From a bacterium (lineage in GTDB: Bacteria; Verrucomicrobiota; Verrucomicrobiia; Limisphaerales; J093): a stretch of 64,000 bases of DNA. Below, in pieces: positions 8,799 through 17,670 of the stretch. The stretch is from NCBI GenBank assembly GCA_021780105.1, contig JAJXZJ010000029.1, positions 1 through 64,000 of the forward strand, given 5' to 3'. The notes beneath the pieces were generated by a model. The model saw only the letters and a program-made list of their open reading frames with translations. It had not been told where the DNA came from and ran no database searches. The position numbers were made by a program, and so were the translations under genes. Positions within the stretch are counted from its first letter, which is position 1. Every line of letters begins with the position of its first letter.

Positions 8799-10949
8799 AT
8801 GGCACCAAAGCGAAAAGACAACCCTGACCAGCTTGATCTGCCGGCAACGCCATCCGAGGCGGCCGGCACCGTGGCAACCACCCGCAACACGAGCGCTATG
8901 GCTCCCGCCGGACCGACACCGAACGGCAACGGCCACACGGAAATCGTCGCCGAGCAAGCCGCGGCGGGGGCGACCGCGCATCACGCGTTCGCACCTGGAA
9001 AGATCGAACTGCCGCTCCACCGCCGCGTGGACCGCGGGTTTCTCGACTACGCCTCCTACGTCATCCGCGACCGCGCCATCCCGCACCTGGCCGACGGCTT
9101 GAAGCCGGTGCAGCGACGCATTCTTTGGGCGTTGCACCGGGGTGATGACGGCCGCTTCACCAAGGTTGCCAACGTCGTCGGCGACACGATGAAATTCCAC
9201 CCGCACGGCGACGCGTCCATCGGGGAAGCGCTGGTGGTGCTGGCGAACAAGCGCTACCTGATCGAGGGCCAGGGCAATTTCGGCAACGTGTTTACCGGCG
9301 ATCCGGCCGCCGCGCCGCGCTACATCGAATGCCGGCTGACCGAACTGGCGCGCACCGAGTTGTTCAACGACGAGATCACGGAGTTCGTGCCCAGCTACGA
9401 CGGCCGCAACCAGGAACCGGTCACGTTTCCCTCCAAGCTGCCGCTCACGCTCATGCTCGGCACCGAGGGCATCGCGGTCGGCCTTTCGGCGCGCATTTTG
9501 CCTCACAATTTTCCGGAGCTGCTCCAGGCGCAGATCGCGATCCTCAAACAGCAGCCCTTCAAATGCCTGCCCGACTTCCCCACCGGCGGCCTCATGGACG
9601 CCCGCGAATACCGCGACGGCGCCGGCAGCGTGAAGGTGCGCGCCAAAATCAAGGTCAAGGACGAGGGCACGGTGGCCATCAAGGAAATCCCGCCCACGAC
9701 CTCGACCGAGTCGCTCATCGCGTCCATCGAGGACGCCGCGCGCAAGGGCAAGCTCAAGGTGAAATCCATCAGCGACTTCACTTCCGAGGAAGTCGAGATC
9801 GAGATCAAATGCCCGGCCGGCGTGGACCCGGAGCAACTGGTGGACGCGCTTTACGCGTTCACCGATTGCGAGGTCACGATTGCCAGCCGGCTCGTCGTCA
9901 TCCGCGACAACCGGCCCGTCGAGCTGACCGTGAGCCAGGTGCTGCGCGCCAACACGGACCAGTTGCTCGACACGTTGAAGCGCGAACTCCAGCTCCAGGA
10001 GCAAAAGCTCCAGGACGAACTCCATTACCGCACGCTGGAGCGCATTTTCATCGAAGAACGCATTTACAAGCGAATCGAACAGTGCAAGACGAATGAGGCG
10101 GTCGTCGCCGCGGTTTACGAGGGCTTCAAGCCGCATTCGAAGGAGCTGGTGCGCGAGTTGACCGACCCGGACGTGGAACGCCTGCTCACCGTCCGCATCC
10201 GGCGGATTTCGCTGTTTGACATCAACCGGCACCGTAAGGAAATGGAGCAGGTCAAAGCCAATCTCGCGGAGACGCGGAAGCACCTGAAGAACCTCGTCAA
10301 ATATGCCATCGGCCACCTCGAAGCGCTGTTGGAGAAATACGGCCCGCTTTATCCGCGCCTGACCAGGAGCAGCCGCCACGACGAGATCGACGCGAAGGAA
10401 GTCGCGTTCAAGGCGTTCAAGGTCGCCTACGACCGCGAGTCCGGTTACCTCGGCTACAAGGTCAACGGCGAGGAGTTCAAGACCGACTGCACGAAGTTCG
10501 ACAAGATTCTCATGGTCTTCAAAGACGGTCGCTACAAGGTCATCGAGCTGCCGGAGAAGCTCTTCGTCGGGCCGGACCTGGAATACTGCGGCCTCCCGGA
10601 TCGCGGACAGGTGTTCACGCTGGTCTATTCCGACCGGGATGCGACCTACCTCAAACGCTTCACCTTCGGCGGGTTCATCCTGGACAAGGACTACTTCTGC
10701 GTGCCCGAAGGCGAGAAGGGCAAGGTGTTGTTCTTCGAGCCGGGCACGCCGGAGACGCTTTACCTCCGCTACAAGCCCGCGCCGCACCAGAAGATCAACC
10801 AGCAAACCTGCGTGCCCTCGGAAGTCGAAGTGAAAGGCGCCAAGACCCGCGGCCGGCAGCTCACGATCAAAGACGTTGGTGCCGTCGGCACCAAGCCCCC
10901 GCGCGGCTGGGATCCCGAAGCCACGACCACGAAGGTGTTGTTTGCGTGA
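8799..10949 (+). CDS. parC: Type IIA topoisomerase cleavage subunit (topoisomerase IV subunit A-like)
   Basis: This is the DNA breakage-reunion subunit that pairs with ParE. The 716-residue protein starts MAPKRKDN at 8799; the track's upstream start would overlap the divergent gene. After a low-complexity N-terminal tail of about 70 residues come the winged-helix motifs RRVDRGFLDYASYVIRDRAIPHLADGLKPVQRRILWAL, GDTMKFHPHGDASIGEALV and the active-site tyrosine in AAPRYIECRLTELA. The coiled-coil tower follows (LQEQKLQDELHYRTLERIF), then a short C-terminal domain without a clear GyrA-box, which favours a topo IV-type role. Bacteroidetes- and Chlamydia-like ParC share this layout. Co-function with the parE above is inferred. 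Confidence 0.87.
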   Translation: MAPKRKDNPDQLDLPATPSEAAGTVATTRNTSAMAPAGPTPNGNGHTEIVAEQAAAGATAHHAFAPGKIELPLHRRVDRGFLDYASYVIRDRAIPHLADGLKPVQRRILWALHRGDDGRFTKVANVVGDTMKFHPHGDASIGEALVVLANKRYLIEGQGNFGNVFTGDPAAAPRYIECRLTELARTELFNDEITEFVPSYDGRNQEPVTFPSKLPLTLMLGTEGIAVGLSARILPHNFPELLQAQIAILKQQPFKCLPDFPTGGLMDAREYRDGAGSVKVRAKIKVKDEGTVAIKEIPPTTSTESLIASIEDAARKGKLKVKSISDFTSEEVEIEIKCPAGVDPEQLVDALYAFTDCEVTIASRLVVIRDNRPVELTVSQVLRANTDQLLDTLKRELQLQEQKLQDELHYRTLERIFIEERIYKRIEQCKTNEAVVAAVYEGFKPHSKELVRELTDPDVERLLTVRIRRISLFDINRHRKEMEQVKANLAETRKHLKNLVKYAIGHLEALLEKYGPLYPRLTRSSRHDEIDAKEVAFKAFKVAYDRESGYLGYKVNGEEFKTDCTKFDKILMVFKDGRYKVIELPEKLFVGPDLEYCGLPDRGQVFTLVYSDRDATYLKRFTFGGFILDKDYFCVPEGEKGKVLFFEPGTPETLYLRYKPAPHQKINQQTCVPSEVEVKGAKTRGRQLTIKDVGAVGTKPPRGWDPEATTTKVLFA

Positions 10950-11089
10950 CGGCGGACGCGGCGGCTTCCTGCCGAAAGCCGCGTCGCCGAACCAAGCCGG
11001 CCGTGACGCTCGTCCGAAGATTGCCGCCACGCCGCGCGCCGTGTCTTTTCCCCGTCGCCAGGCGAAGTCGGCGCCGCTAGGCTCGCTCC

Positions 11090-12007
11090 ATGAAACTTCG
11101 CCGTTGGATTCGTGGCCTGCTCCTGGCCTTCGCGGGAGTCATCCTGGTGCTGGCGCTGCTGGTGGGCGGCGGCTGGTGGTATTTCCATCCCGCGGTCCAG
11201 CGCACCAACGGCATTGTCTATGGCCATCGTGGCGACCGGCCCCTGGCGCTGGACATCATCAAACCCGCCAAACCGAACGGACTCGGCGTGCTCATGCTGG
11301 TGAGCGGCGGCTGGAAATCCGCGCCGCCGGGAAGCTTCGGGGAATGGCTGGCGGCGCCCCTGTTGCGGCACGGCTACACCATCTTCGCCATCTATCACGT
11401 CTCGCAACCGGACGCGACCGTGATGGAGATCATTGCGGACATGCACCGCGCCGTGCGCTTCGTCCGGTTTCACGCGCGGGATTATGGCGTTGACCCGAAC
11501 CGCCTGGGCGTGACCGGCGGCAGCGCCGGCGGACACTTGAGCCTGATGCTGGCCACGCGCGGCGCACCCGGCCCCGCCGAGGCCACCGATCCGGTGGACC
11601 GAGAAAGCAGCGCGGTGCAGGCGGTGGCCGTGTTCTTCCCCGTCACTGATTTGCTGAACCTCGGCCCGTCCACGGAAAACCCCGGCGACGGCGGCCCGCC
11701 AATTCATTTTCACGCGGCGTTTGGTCCGCAATGCACCAACCCCGCCGTCTGGAAGGTCATCGGCCGCGAATCTTCGCCGATTTACCACCTCACCACCAAC
11801 CTGCCGCCGGTGCTGATTTATCATGGCGACGCGGACACGTTGGTGCCGCTCGACCAGTCCGAGCGATTCGCGGCCAAGGCCCATGAACTGGGACGCGAGG
11901 TCAAACTGGTCATCCACCACGGCGGCCGGCACGGCTGGCTGACCATGGTCCTGGACATCCGCCAGTTCGCCCGCTGGTTTGACGAACATCTGCGCGGAGC
12001 AAACTAA
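11090..12007 (+). CDS. Exported alpha/beta-hydrolase (esterase/acetylesterase type)
   Basis: The 305-residue protein has an N-terminal membrane segment (LLLAFAGVILVLALLVGGGWWYF), so it is membrane-anchored or exported. The rest is an alpha/beta-hydrolase: nucleophile elbow GGSAGG (Ser about 145), acid in YHGDADTLVP and catalytic His in GGRHGW. The fold resembles the Aes/BD-FAE carbohydrate-esterase group that deacetylates glycans, though the substrate is unproven. It stands between parC and an S53 peptidase on the same strand, with 140 and 309 bases either side, so it is probably transcribed alone. Confidence 0.8.
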   Translation: MKLRRWIRGLLLAFAGVILVLALLVGGGWWYFHPAVQRTNGIVYGHRGDRPLALDIIKPAKPNGLGVLMLVSGGWKSAPPGSFGEWLAAPLLRHGYTIFAIYHVSQPDATVMEIIADMHRAVRFVRFHARDYGVDPNRLGVTGGSAGGHLSLMLATRGAPGPAEATDPVDRESSAVQAVAVFFPVTDLLNLGPSTENPGDGGPPIHFHAAFGPQCTNPAVWKVIGRESSPIYHLTTNLPPVLIYHGDADTLVPLDQSERFAAKAHELGREVKLVIHHGGRHGWLTMVLDIRQFARWFDEHLRGAN

Positions 12008-12316
12008 GGTCGGAAAACATACTGCCGGTCTCGCCAGTGGACCACAGATTGCGCAGGATCCTGCAAAAACTGCGCACGCAGACCGGGCACCGTCCAAACG
12101 TTGTCCTCGTCAACGACCGGAATCGGGTTTTGTGGCCGGCGGCTGGCCGGCAGTGGTGATTTTGTAAATATGCCGAAGCATGACCGGCACAGTTTCGTCC
12201 AACGTTCCCGGAGCGCGCCGGCCGGCGGCGCGGTCAGGTAGAAGCCATTTGGATGTATTTGATAAGGTCGCCGTCAAACATGGCCTGAAAAGTGCTGGCA
12301 CACATCGTGCAAACGT
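12008..12316. other. Intergenic region, no gene seen
   Basis: About 309 bases between the esterase and the S53 peptidase, both on the plus strand. The ORFs listed here on the minus strand are shadows. The last third presumably carries the promoter of the peptidase gene. I see no convincing terminator or RNA. Confidence 0.4.
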
Positions 12317-14962
12317 ATGCAAAGTTGGTTGAACTCCGCAGTCTGTGTTGTAGGAATTCTGTTGTCGCTGGCCGTCCAGGCGGCCAACCGCCGGCCTCTC
12401 CCCGGCCATGTGCCCCAGGCCGTGGCGCGGTTGCAATCGTTGGGGCGGCTGCCGGGGACCAACCAGATGGACCTGGCCATCGGCCTGCCACTGCACCACC
12501 AGGAAGTGCTCACCAATCTGCTGCGGGAACTCTACTCGCCCGCCAGTCCTAATTTTCACCATTATCTGACACCGGCCCAATTCACAGCCGCGTTCGGCCC
12601 CACCGAGCAGGAGTATCGTGCGGTAATCGCCTTCGCCCAGGCACACGGCCTGACCGTTCGGGGCACGCATGCGAACCGGATGCTGCTGGACGTGTCGGGC
12701 GCCGTAAGCGACGTCGAGAAGGCCTTCCACGTGACGATGCGGCTTTATCCGCACCCGCAGGAAGCGCGCAATTTCTTCGCGCCGGATGCCGAGCCGTCGC
12801 TCGACGCCAGTGTGCCGGTCCTGCACATCAGCGGGCTGGACAACTACACCCTGCCCCACCCCATGTCGCTGCGACGGAAAACGTCGGCGCCAGCCATGAA
12901 CGCCACGGCCCAGGCTGGTTCGGGTCCAAGCGGGTCGTTTTGGGGCAAGGATTTTCGCGGCGCGTATGTGCCCGGTACAACGCTCACGGGCACCGGCCAG
13001 GCGGTCGGCTTGTTTGAATTGGACGGCTATTTCACCAGCGACATCACCGCCTACGAGCATCAGGCCGCGCTGCCAAATGTGCCGTTGAACAATGTCCTGA
13101 TAGATGGGTTCAGCGGCGTTCCCACGAGTCGTCGCTCCGGCAGCGGTAATGAGGAAGTGGCGCTGGACATCGAGATGGCTGTCAGCATGGCGCCGAGGCT
13201 GTCCCAGGTGCTGGTGTATGAGGCGTCACCGAACGGCACCACGGCCACGATTGACGACATGCTCAATCGCATGGCCACGGATAATCTCGCGAAGCAACTG
13301 AGCTGTTCGTGGGGTTTCGACATTGATGCCACTTCGCAACAAATCTTCCAGCAATACGCGGCCCAGGGACAGTCCTTCTACCTCGCTTCCGGCGATGCCG
13401 GCGCCTTTACCGGCCCGGTGATGCAGCCGTCGGACGATCCATATATTACCGTTGTCGGCGGCACCAGTCTGGCGGTCACTTCGTCGGGCGCCTGGTCCGC
13501 GGAGACAACCTGGAACGGAAGCGGCGGCGGCATCAGCACGATCTACCCGCTCCCCGACTGGCAGCAGGGCGTGGACATGTCCGCAAATCAAGGCTCCACC
13601 ACCATGCGGAACCTGCCGGATGTGGCCATGATCGGGGACAATGTCTGGGTGATGGCTGACAGCGGCAAATCCTTTGCCGTGGTGGGCACCAGCATCGCGG
13701 CGCCGCTTTGGGCCGCCTTCACCGCGTTGGTTAATGAACAGGCCGCCACCGGCGGTCAGCCACCGGTCGGCTTTGCGAACCCCGCCCTTTACGCCATTGG
13801 CAAAAGCGCGGAATACGCCGCGTGCTTCCACGACATCACCACCGGCAACAACACGAACAGCACCAGCCCGGACCAGTTCTATGCCACGCGCGGCTACGAT
13901 CTCTGCACGGGACTTGGCACTCCGCGCGGCACCAGTCTCATTGCCGTCCTCCTCGCCCCGCCCACAGAGCCGCTCGTCATCACGCCGCCGCTGGGCTTCA
14001 CTTCCCAAGGCCCCGTCGGCGGACCGTTTGCCGTCACCTCGGAAACCTATACGCTGACCAACACGGGAACCGCGCCGCTGAACTGGTCGCTGGCCAACTC
14101 GTCATCCTGGCTCGACGTGTCGCCGGCGAGCGGCACGCTGACGCCCGGCGGCCCGGCCACCACCGTGACGGCAACCTTGGATCCCTCGGTTACCAACGTT
14201 CTGATCGGTAATTTCACCGCGACGCTGGCGTTCACGAACCTGACCGATGGCGTCGGACAACACGTCCAATTCAACCTCCTCGTCGGCAACGCCGGTTTCG
14301 AGACGGGCGATTTCACGGACTGGAACTTTGCCGGCGATACCAACGTTAATTTCGCCGACAGCATTGACATGACCGCGCTGGTCGGCAGCAGCACCATTCC
14401 TGGCGTGGACGATTCGATGTTCGTTCACAGCGGTATCTACGGCGCGTTCCTGGGGCAGAGCACCTCGCAAGGCTCGCTGAACCAGACGCTGCCCACCGTC
14501 GCGGGACAAAGCTACGTCGTTTCGTTCTGGCTGGACAACCCGGCCGTGGGCACGCCCAACGTGTTCAATGCTTCCTGGAACGGAAACCCGCTGTTCAGCC
14601 AGACCGACCTGGGCCAGTTCGCGTGGACGAACCTGCAATACGTCGTGACCGCCACGGGCAACAGTTCCGTGCTCAAATTTGGCTTCAGCAATGATCAAAA
14701 CGCCTTCGGGTTGGACGACATCAGCGTCCAGCCCCTCTCCACCCTGACCGCGTTGGGTGTCACGCAAAGCGGCGCCACGCTGTCCCTGACTTGGACGGCC
14801 ATTCCCGGCCTGACCTATCAGGTCCAATACACGGAGGATCTCGGCGCTGCCTCGTGGACCAGTCTGGGCGGAGCGGTCACTGCGAGCAGCAACACTCTGA
14901 CGGTGACCGATTCGATCACGGCCTCGTCGCAACGCTTCTATCGCGTCGTGGTTTCGCCGTAA
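12317..14962 (+). CDS. Secreted S53 (sedolisin/kumamolisin-type) peptidase with C-terminal adhesion-like domains
   Basis: Secreted serine-carboxyl peptidase, 881 residues. A signal peptide (to about residue 23) precedes a pro-kumamolisin activation domain (about 35-190; YHHYLTPAQF-like NFHHYLTPAQFTAAFGPT). In the catalytic domain Glu280 and Asp284 lie in GNEEVALDIEM, the oxyanion Asp360 in LASGDAG and the nucleophile Ser459 in VVGTSIAAPLWAAF; the calcium-site region FHDITTGNN...YDLCTGLGTP is also present. After about 555 come a BACON-like Ig domain (SWLDVSPASGTLTPGG), a DUF642-like jelly-roll segment (NAGFETGDFTDW...AFGLDDISV) and a final fibronectin-like module ending QRFYRVVVSP. S53 enzymes generally work at acid pH. 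The extra C-terminal domains suggest surface or substrate attachment. Confidence 0.92.
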   Translation: MQSWLNSAVCVVGILLSLAVQAANRRPLPGHVPQAVARLQSLGRLPGTNQMDLAIGLPLHHQEVLTNLLRELYSPASPNFHHYLTPAQFTAAFGPTEQEYRAVIAFAQAHGLTVRGTHANRMLLDVSGAVSDVEKAFHVTMRLYPHPQEARNFFAPDAEPSLDASVPVLHISGLDNYTLPHPMSLRRKTSAPAMNATAQAGSGPSGSFWGKDFRGAYVPGTTLTGTGQAVGLFELDGYFTSDITAYEHQAALPNVPLNNVLIDGFSGVPTSRRSGSGNEEVALDIEMAVSMAPRLSQVLVYEASPNGTTATIDDMLNRMATDNLAKQLSCSWGFDIDATSQQIFQQYAAQGQSFYLASGDAGAFTGPVMQPSDDPYITVVGGTSLAVTSSGAWSAETTWNGSGGGISTIYPLPDWQQGVDMSANQGSTTMRNLPDVAMIGDNVWVMADSGKSFAVVGTSIAAPLWAAFTALVNEQAATGGQPPVGFANPALYAIGKSAEYAACFHDITTGNNTNSTSPDQFYATRGYDLCTGLGTPRGTSLIAVLLAPPTEPLVITPPLGFTSQGPVGGPFAVTSETYTLTNTGTAPLNWSLANSSSWLDVSPASGTLTPGGPATTVTATLDPSVTNVLIGNFTATLAFTNLTDGVGQHVQFNLLVGNAGFETGDFTDWNFAGDTNVNFADSIDMTALVGSSTIPGVDDSMFVHSGIYGAFLGQSTSQGSLNQTLPTVAGQSYVVSFWLDNPAVGTPNVFNASWNGNPLFSQTDLGQFAWTNLQYVVTATGNSSVLKFGFSNDQNAFGLDDISVQPLSTLTALGVTQSGATLSLTWTAIPGLTYQVQYTEDLGAASWTSLGGAVTASSNTLTVTDSITASSQRFYRVVVSP

Positions 14963-14974
14963 CCGTCGCTGGCC

Positions 14975-15385
14975 GTCTGCGCGATCTCGTCGGCGGTCAG
15001 CGCGCGCGCGGGATTTCGATCATCGTGCCGACGCTGTAGGTGAGTTTCACCTTCTGCGCGGCCATGACTTCCTTGGCCACGCGGTGGACGACTTCGGCCT
15101 GGAGGTCGAGTTCCTTCTTGAACCCGACCAGCGGGATCATAATTTCCGGATACACCAGGCCCAGGCGGCAGCCGCGGAAGCCGAGCATCGGGTTGAACTC
15201 GTGGAGTTCCTTGACGCGCTGCTGAATCTTTCCGACCGGCACGCCCATTTTCGCGGCGAGGTCCTTCTGCGCGGCTTCCTCGTGCGGGAGAAACTCGTGC
15301 AGCGGCGGGTCGAGGAAGCGGATGGCGGCCGGGAAACCTTTCAGGGCCTTGAAGATGCCGACGAAGGCGAACGCCGCTTCTGCTT
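14975..15385 (-). pseudogene. ppdK fragment A (internal segment of pyruvate phosphate dikinase)
   Basis: Reading from about 15385 downward, the translation is [28 protein letters not shown], then [22 protein letters not shown] and [10 protein letters not shown], which is the phosphoenolpyruvate-binding part of pyruvate phosphate dikinase. The piece has no start, and its last codons run through a (CG)n stretch where two extra bases shift the frame before [10 protein letters not shown]. Homology then stops at the S53 gene end. Its upstream edge overlaps the last codons of the DNA methyltransferase, which borrows its stop codon from this remnant. It is a broken piece; an intact ppdK should exist elsewhere. 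Confidence 0.85.
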
Positions 15386-16375
15386 ACTGGAAACCTGGCT
15401 TGCCTTCGGCTTGATCCTATGTTCGACCTGGCTTTCCGCTAATGCAAAATCCAGTTGGCCAACACTCATCGTGGGAACGGCATAGTCCAATTCAACTTCG
15501 GTTTCTTCCCCTCGAAAACGTGGGTAAAGCGCCGCCAAGTGAGGGATCGCCTGCTTGGCCAACGCAAAGTAGTGTTCGTCAATCTCAATGCCTATGGATT
15601 CGTAGCCCAATGCCTCGGTAGCTGCGATTGTCGAGCCTGACCCCATAAACGGGTCGCAAATCACACCTTCGCCCAGCGGCAGCAGGGCGCGGGCAAGAAT
15701 GCGCATGAAGTGTTGGGGCTTTAGACACGGGTGATCCGAGATCGCGGCCTCTCGATCTGGTGTCCGCCCGCTGGGTATGGCGTCAGGCAGAGGACGTTCA
15801 GTCGCCAATCGCCGCAAACCGCCGGTTTTCCAGCGGCGCAGGTTTTCAGCCACCGTCCGTTCAGAGATCGGCTTTCGGAAGAGCATCCACGGTTCGTAGG
15901 CTCCTTTGGGCGTCACGCAGACTTCCGGGAACTCGCGCTCGGCGTTCTTGGGCCGGTCTCCGCCGCGAAAGCTAAAGTAGAGCCGCATTAAGGCGGGCCG
16001 AATCTCAAAACCAGCCTCAGCCATTGCGACTTGGACGAGAGGCTGTAGCACCGGGTGACCAGCCACACACACATGCGAACCGGGAACCAAAGCTGGCATC
16101 AACAAGCTTCCCCAGTCGCGGAAATAGACGCGCAGTTGGTCTTTTTGAGCGCCGTTCAACACCGTGAAGCGTGGAAGCGGATCACGTTTGCTGCCGCCTA
16201 TCGTGGGCGGCAACCGCCACACACCGCCGCGCCCCGCGCGAAGTTTGGCAACCTCTTTCTCGGTAAATTCCAGCAAACCGTAGGGCGGATCGGTACACAC
16301 GGCGTGCAGCGAGTTCGGCGGACACTCACGCAACCAGTCAAAGCAGTCGGCATGAAACAACTGATATCTACTCAC
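15341..16375 (-). CDS. Type II DNA methyltransferase, beta-class (N4-cytosine or N6-adenine)
   Basis: This modification enzyme methylates an exocyclic amino group in the recognition site. Motif [12 protein letters not shown], lies near residue 30 and the SAM-binding motif [19 protein letters not shown], lies near residue 250, with a variable target-recognition stretch between; this order defines the beta class. The N-terminus [12 protein letters not shown] is typical for such enzymes. The start is GTG at 16375 inside a TCACCGGCGGTGA palindrome. Divergent from the restriction gene with 66 bases between them. The last about 14 residues ([12 protein letters not shown]) are frame-shifted ppdK sequence, so the native C-terminus may have been replaced or extended on insertion. 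Sequence specificity cannot be read. Confidence 0.92.
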   Translation of the reverse strand: MSRYQLFHADCFDWLRECPPNSLHAVCTDPPYGLLEFTEKEVAKLRAGRGGVWRLPPTIGGSKRDPLPRFTVLNGAQKDQLRVYFRDWGSLLMPALVPGSHVCVAGHPVLQPLVQVAMAEAGFEIRPALMRLYFSFRGGDRPKNAEREFPEVCVTPKGAYEPWMLFRKPISERTVAENLRRWKTGGLRRLATERPLPDAIPSGRTPDREAAISDHPCLKPQHFMRILARALLPLGEGVICDPFMGSGSTIAATEALGYESIGIEIDEHYFALAKQAIPHLAALYPRFRGEETEVELDYAVPTMSVGQLDFALAESQVEHRIKPKASQVSSKQKRRSPSSASSRP

Positions 16376-16442
16376 CGGCGGTGAATTTCAAGTATAGGCG
16401 AAAGACAAGCAAGTCCAAACCGAGTATCAACCATAGGTGAAA
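16372..16442. promoter_or_regulatory. Divergent promoter/operator of the restriction-modification pair
   Basis: The 66-bp gap and its edges hold a perfect palindrome TCACCGGCGGTGA over the methyltransferase start, and repeated GGTGAA-type words (GGTGAAT at 16380, GGCGAAA at 16397, GGTGAAA at 16436), plus AGTAT at 16391 and 16423. Controller (C) proteins of restriction-modification systems bind such repeats between divergent genes. The HTH domain fused to the nuclease is the natural candidate ligand. Operator function is inferred. Confidence 0.45.
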
Positions 16443-17338
16443 TGGATGCGCGAACGACGATTGGGCGATTTGTCCGCCAACTCAGGGAAGGCAAAGGCCT
16501 GACGCAGGACCAAGTCGCCACCAGAACCGGCATCTCCTACCAGTTCTTGTCTGGCTTGGAGAACGGTCGCGAAAATTTCTCCATTGATGTATTGGAGTCC
16601 TTGGCGAAGGCGCTCGGAGCTTCACTCCCTCGGTTGGTTGGTGGAGCCTACGGAACCCAAGGCGACCTCTCGTCGTCCAAATCCAATCCGAATTTCTTTC
16701 GTCCACAGGTTCCGCTTCCGCCAGGAATGAAAGTCCGCCATTTGGAAGCTGCGATCAACGCGACGCAGGAGCTGGTTGGTCAGATCAATGCAGGTCTGGT
16801 CGCGAGCGGAGCGAAACCGCTGCCGCAATACATCCAAGGTAACAACTTTAGCGGTCTTGTGTCGAACGTGCTTTGCGATGCCTTGGATGAACACTCGCCG
16901 TTCAAACACAATTCCGATCAAGCCTACCCTGACCTCATCAATCCGAACGCACACGAAAACGGCAAACCGGCGGGTTTGGAGGTCAAATCCACAGTCCAGA
17001 TCGGCAAAGGCGGGGAGAGCCACAACGGCCACTCAGGGTGGCACTTGGTAACCTGCTTTCAAGTTGAGCCTGCCAGCGGAGTTGTTCGGTTTGTGCATAT
17101 CATGGTGGCGGTACTCAACGGCCACGCTCATCCGCAATCCGATTGGGTTTACGTGGGCAGCAAAGTGAACGCCACCACTGGGAGCCGTCGTACGGAGACA
17201 TACAACACAACGCTCACTGGGACGACCAAGTTGCGGGATGGCACCGTCTATTTGGACCCGGGCGTCGTGGACTTCAAGCGGTGGCGGCAGGCTCGTTCAG
17301 GCCCGATCCCGCCCTACTCGATTTTCAGCAAGGTTTGA
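16442..17338 (+). CDS. Fused HTH (controller-like) - type II restriction endonuclease
   Basis: The 298-residue protein joins two modules. Residues about 5-70 (RQLREGKGLTQDQVATRTGISYQFLSGLENGRENFSIDVLESLAKALG) form an XRE/Cro helix-turn-helix very like restriction-modification controller proteins. Residues about 100-298 carry a PD-(D/E)XK nuclease signature, YPDLIN followed by GLEVKST, and a conserved-looking IGKGGESHNGHSGWHL segment. I think the nuclease part resembles the ScaI-like family, but this is from memory and unverified. The partner methyltransferase diverges from it. Controllers are usually separate genes overlapping the nuclease gene, so the fusion is notable. Base composition appears lower in G+C than the surroundings. 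The stop lies five bases from the ppdK terminator. Confidence 0.85.
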   Translation: MDARTTIGRFVRQLREGKGLTQDQVATRTGISYQFLSGLENGRENFSIDVLESLAKALGASLPRLVGGAYGTQGDLSSSKSNPNFFRPQVPLPPGMKVRHLEAAINATQELVGQINAGLVASGAKPLPQYIQGNNFSGLVSNVLCDALDEHSPFKHNSDQAYPDLINPNAHENGKPAGLEVKSTVQIGKGGESHNGHSGWHLVTCFQVEPASGVVRFVHIMVAVLNGHAHPQSDWVYVGSKVNATTGSRRTETYNTTLTGTTKLRDGTVYLDPGVVDFKRWRQARSGPIPPYSIFSKV

Positions 17339-17343
17339 TGATC

Positions 17344-17372
17344 AAAAAGCCGCCCCGGTTGTCCGGGGCGGC
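17344..17372 (-). terminator. Rho-independent terminator (ppdK 3' end)
   Basis: A perfect 10-bp stem GCCGCCCCGG/CCGGGGCGGC with a 4-base loop is followed on the minus strand by TTTTT. It sits 60 bases past the stop of the ppdK C-terminal fragment and reads in that direction, so it is most likely the original ppdK terminator. It also lies right after the restriction gene's stop, though that side lacks a T-run. Confidence 0.85.
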
Positions 17373-17430
17373 GCTTGTGAATTTAAGCCTGAGCAGCGGA
17401 GCTTTGCCGAGCCGCCACTACATGCAGGGG

Positions 17431-17670
17431 CTACTTCTTCTTCGCCGGTTTGGCCGCCTTGGCGGCTTCCTCTTCCAGCGCGGCCTGCGCGGCGGCCAGG
17501 CGGGCCACCGGCACATGGAACGGCGAGCAGCTCACGCAGGTTAGGCCGATGCGGTGACAGAACTTCACCGAGTCGGGGTCGCCGCCGTGTTCGGCGCAGA
17601 TGCCCAGCTTGATGCCCGGCCGGGTCGCACTGCCTTTCTCCACGGCAATTTGCAGCAGCGGCTCATCGTC
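17431..17670 (-). pseudogene. ppdK fragment B (C-terminal end of pyruvate phosphate dikinase)
   Basis: The translation [34 protein letters not shown]...[20 protein letters not shown] is the C-terminal end of pyruvate phosphate dikinase, followed by an Ala/Lys-rich tail and a TAG stop. Canonical GICGEHGGDP is [10 protein letters not shown] and the usual GLDYVSCSPFRVP is [13 protein letters not shown], so catalytic residues are drifting. The fragment has no start of its own: upstream it joins in frame to a PIN-domain remnant at LLQIAVE. The gene order of fragments on the minus strand is C-terminal piece first, internal piece second, with the restriction-modification pair between. Confidence 0.85.

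Noticed and set aside
8742-11030. 762-residue minus-strand ORF
   Set aside because: It is the antisense shadow of the clear parC gene, has low-complexity Arg/Val/Leu composition and no motif.
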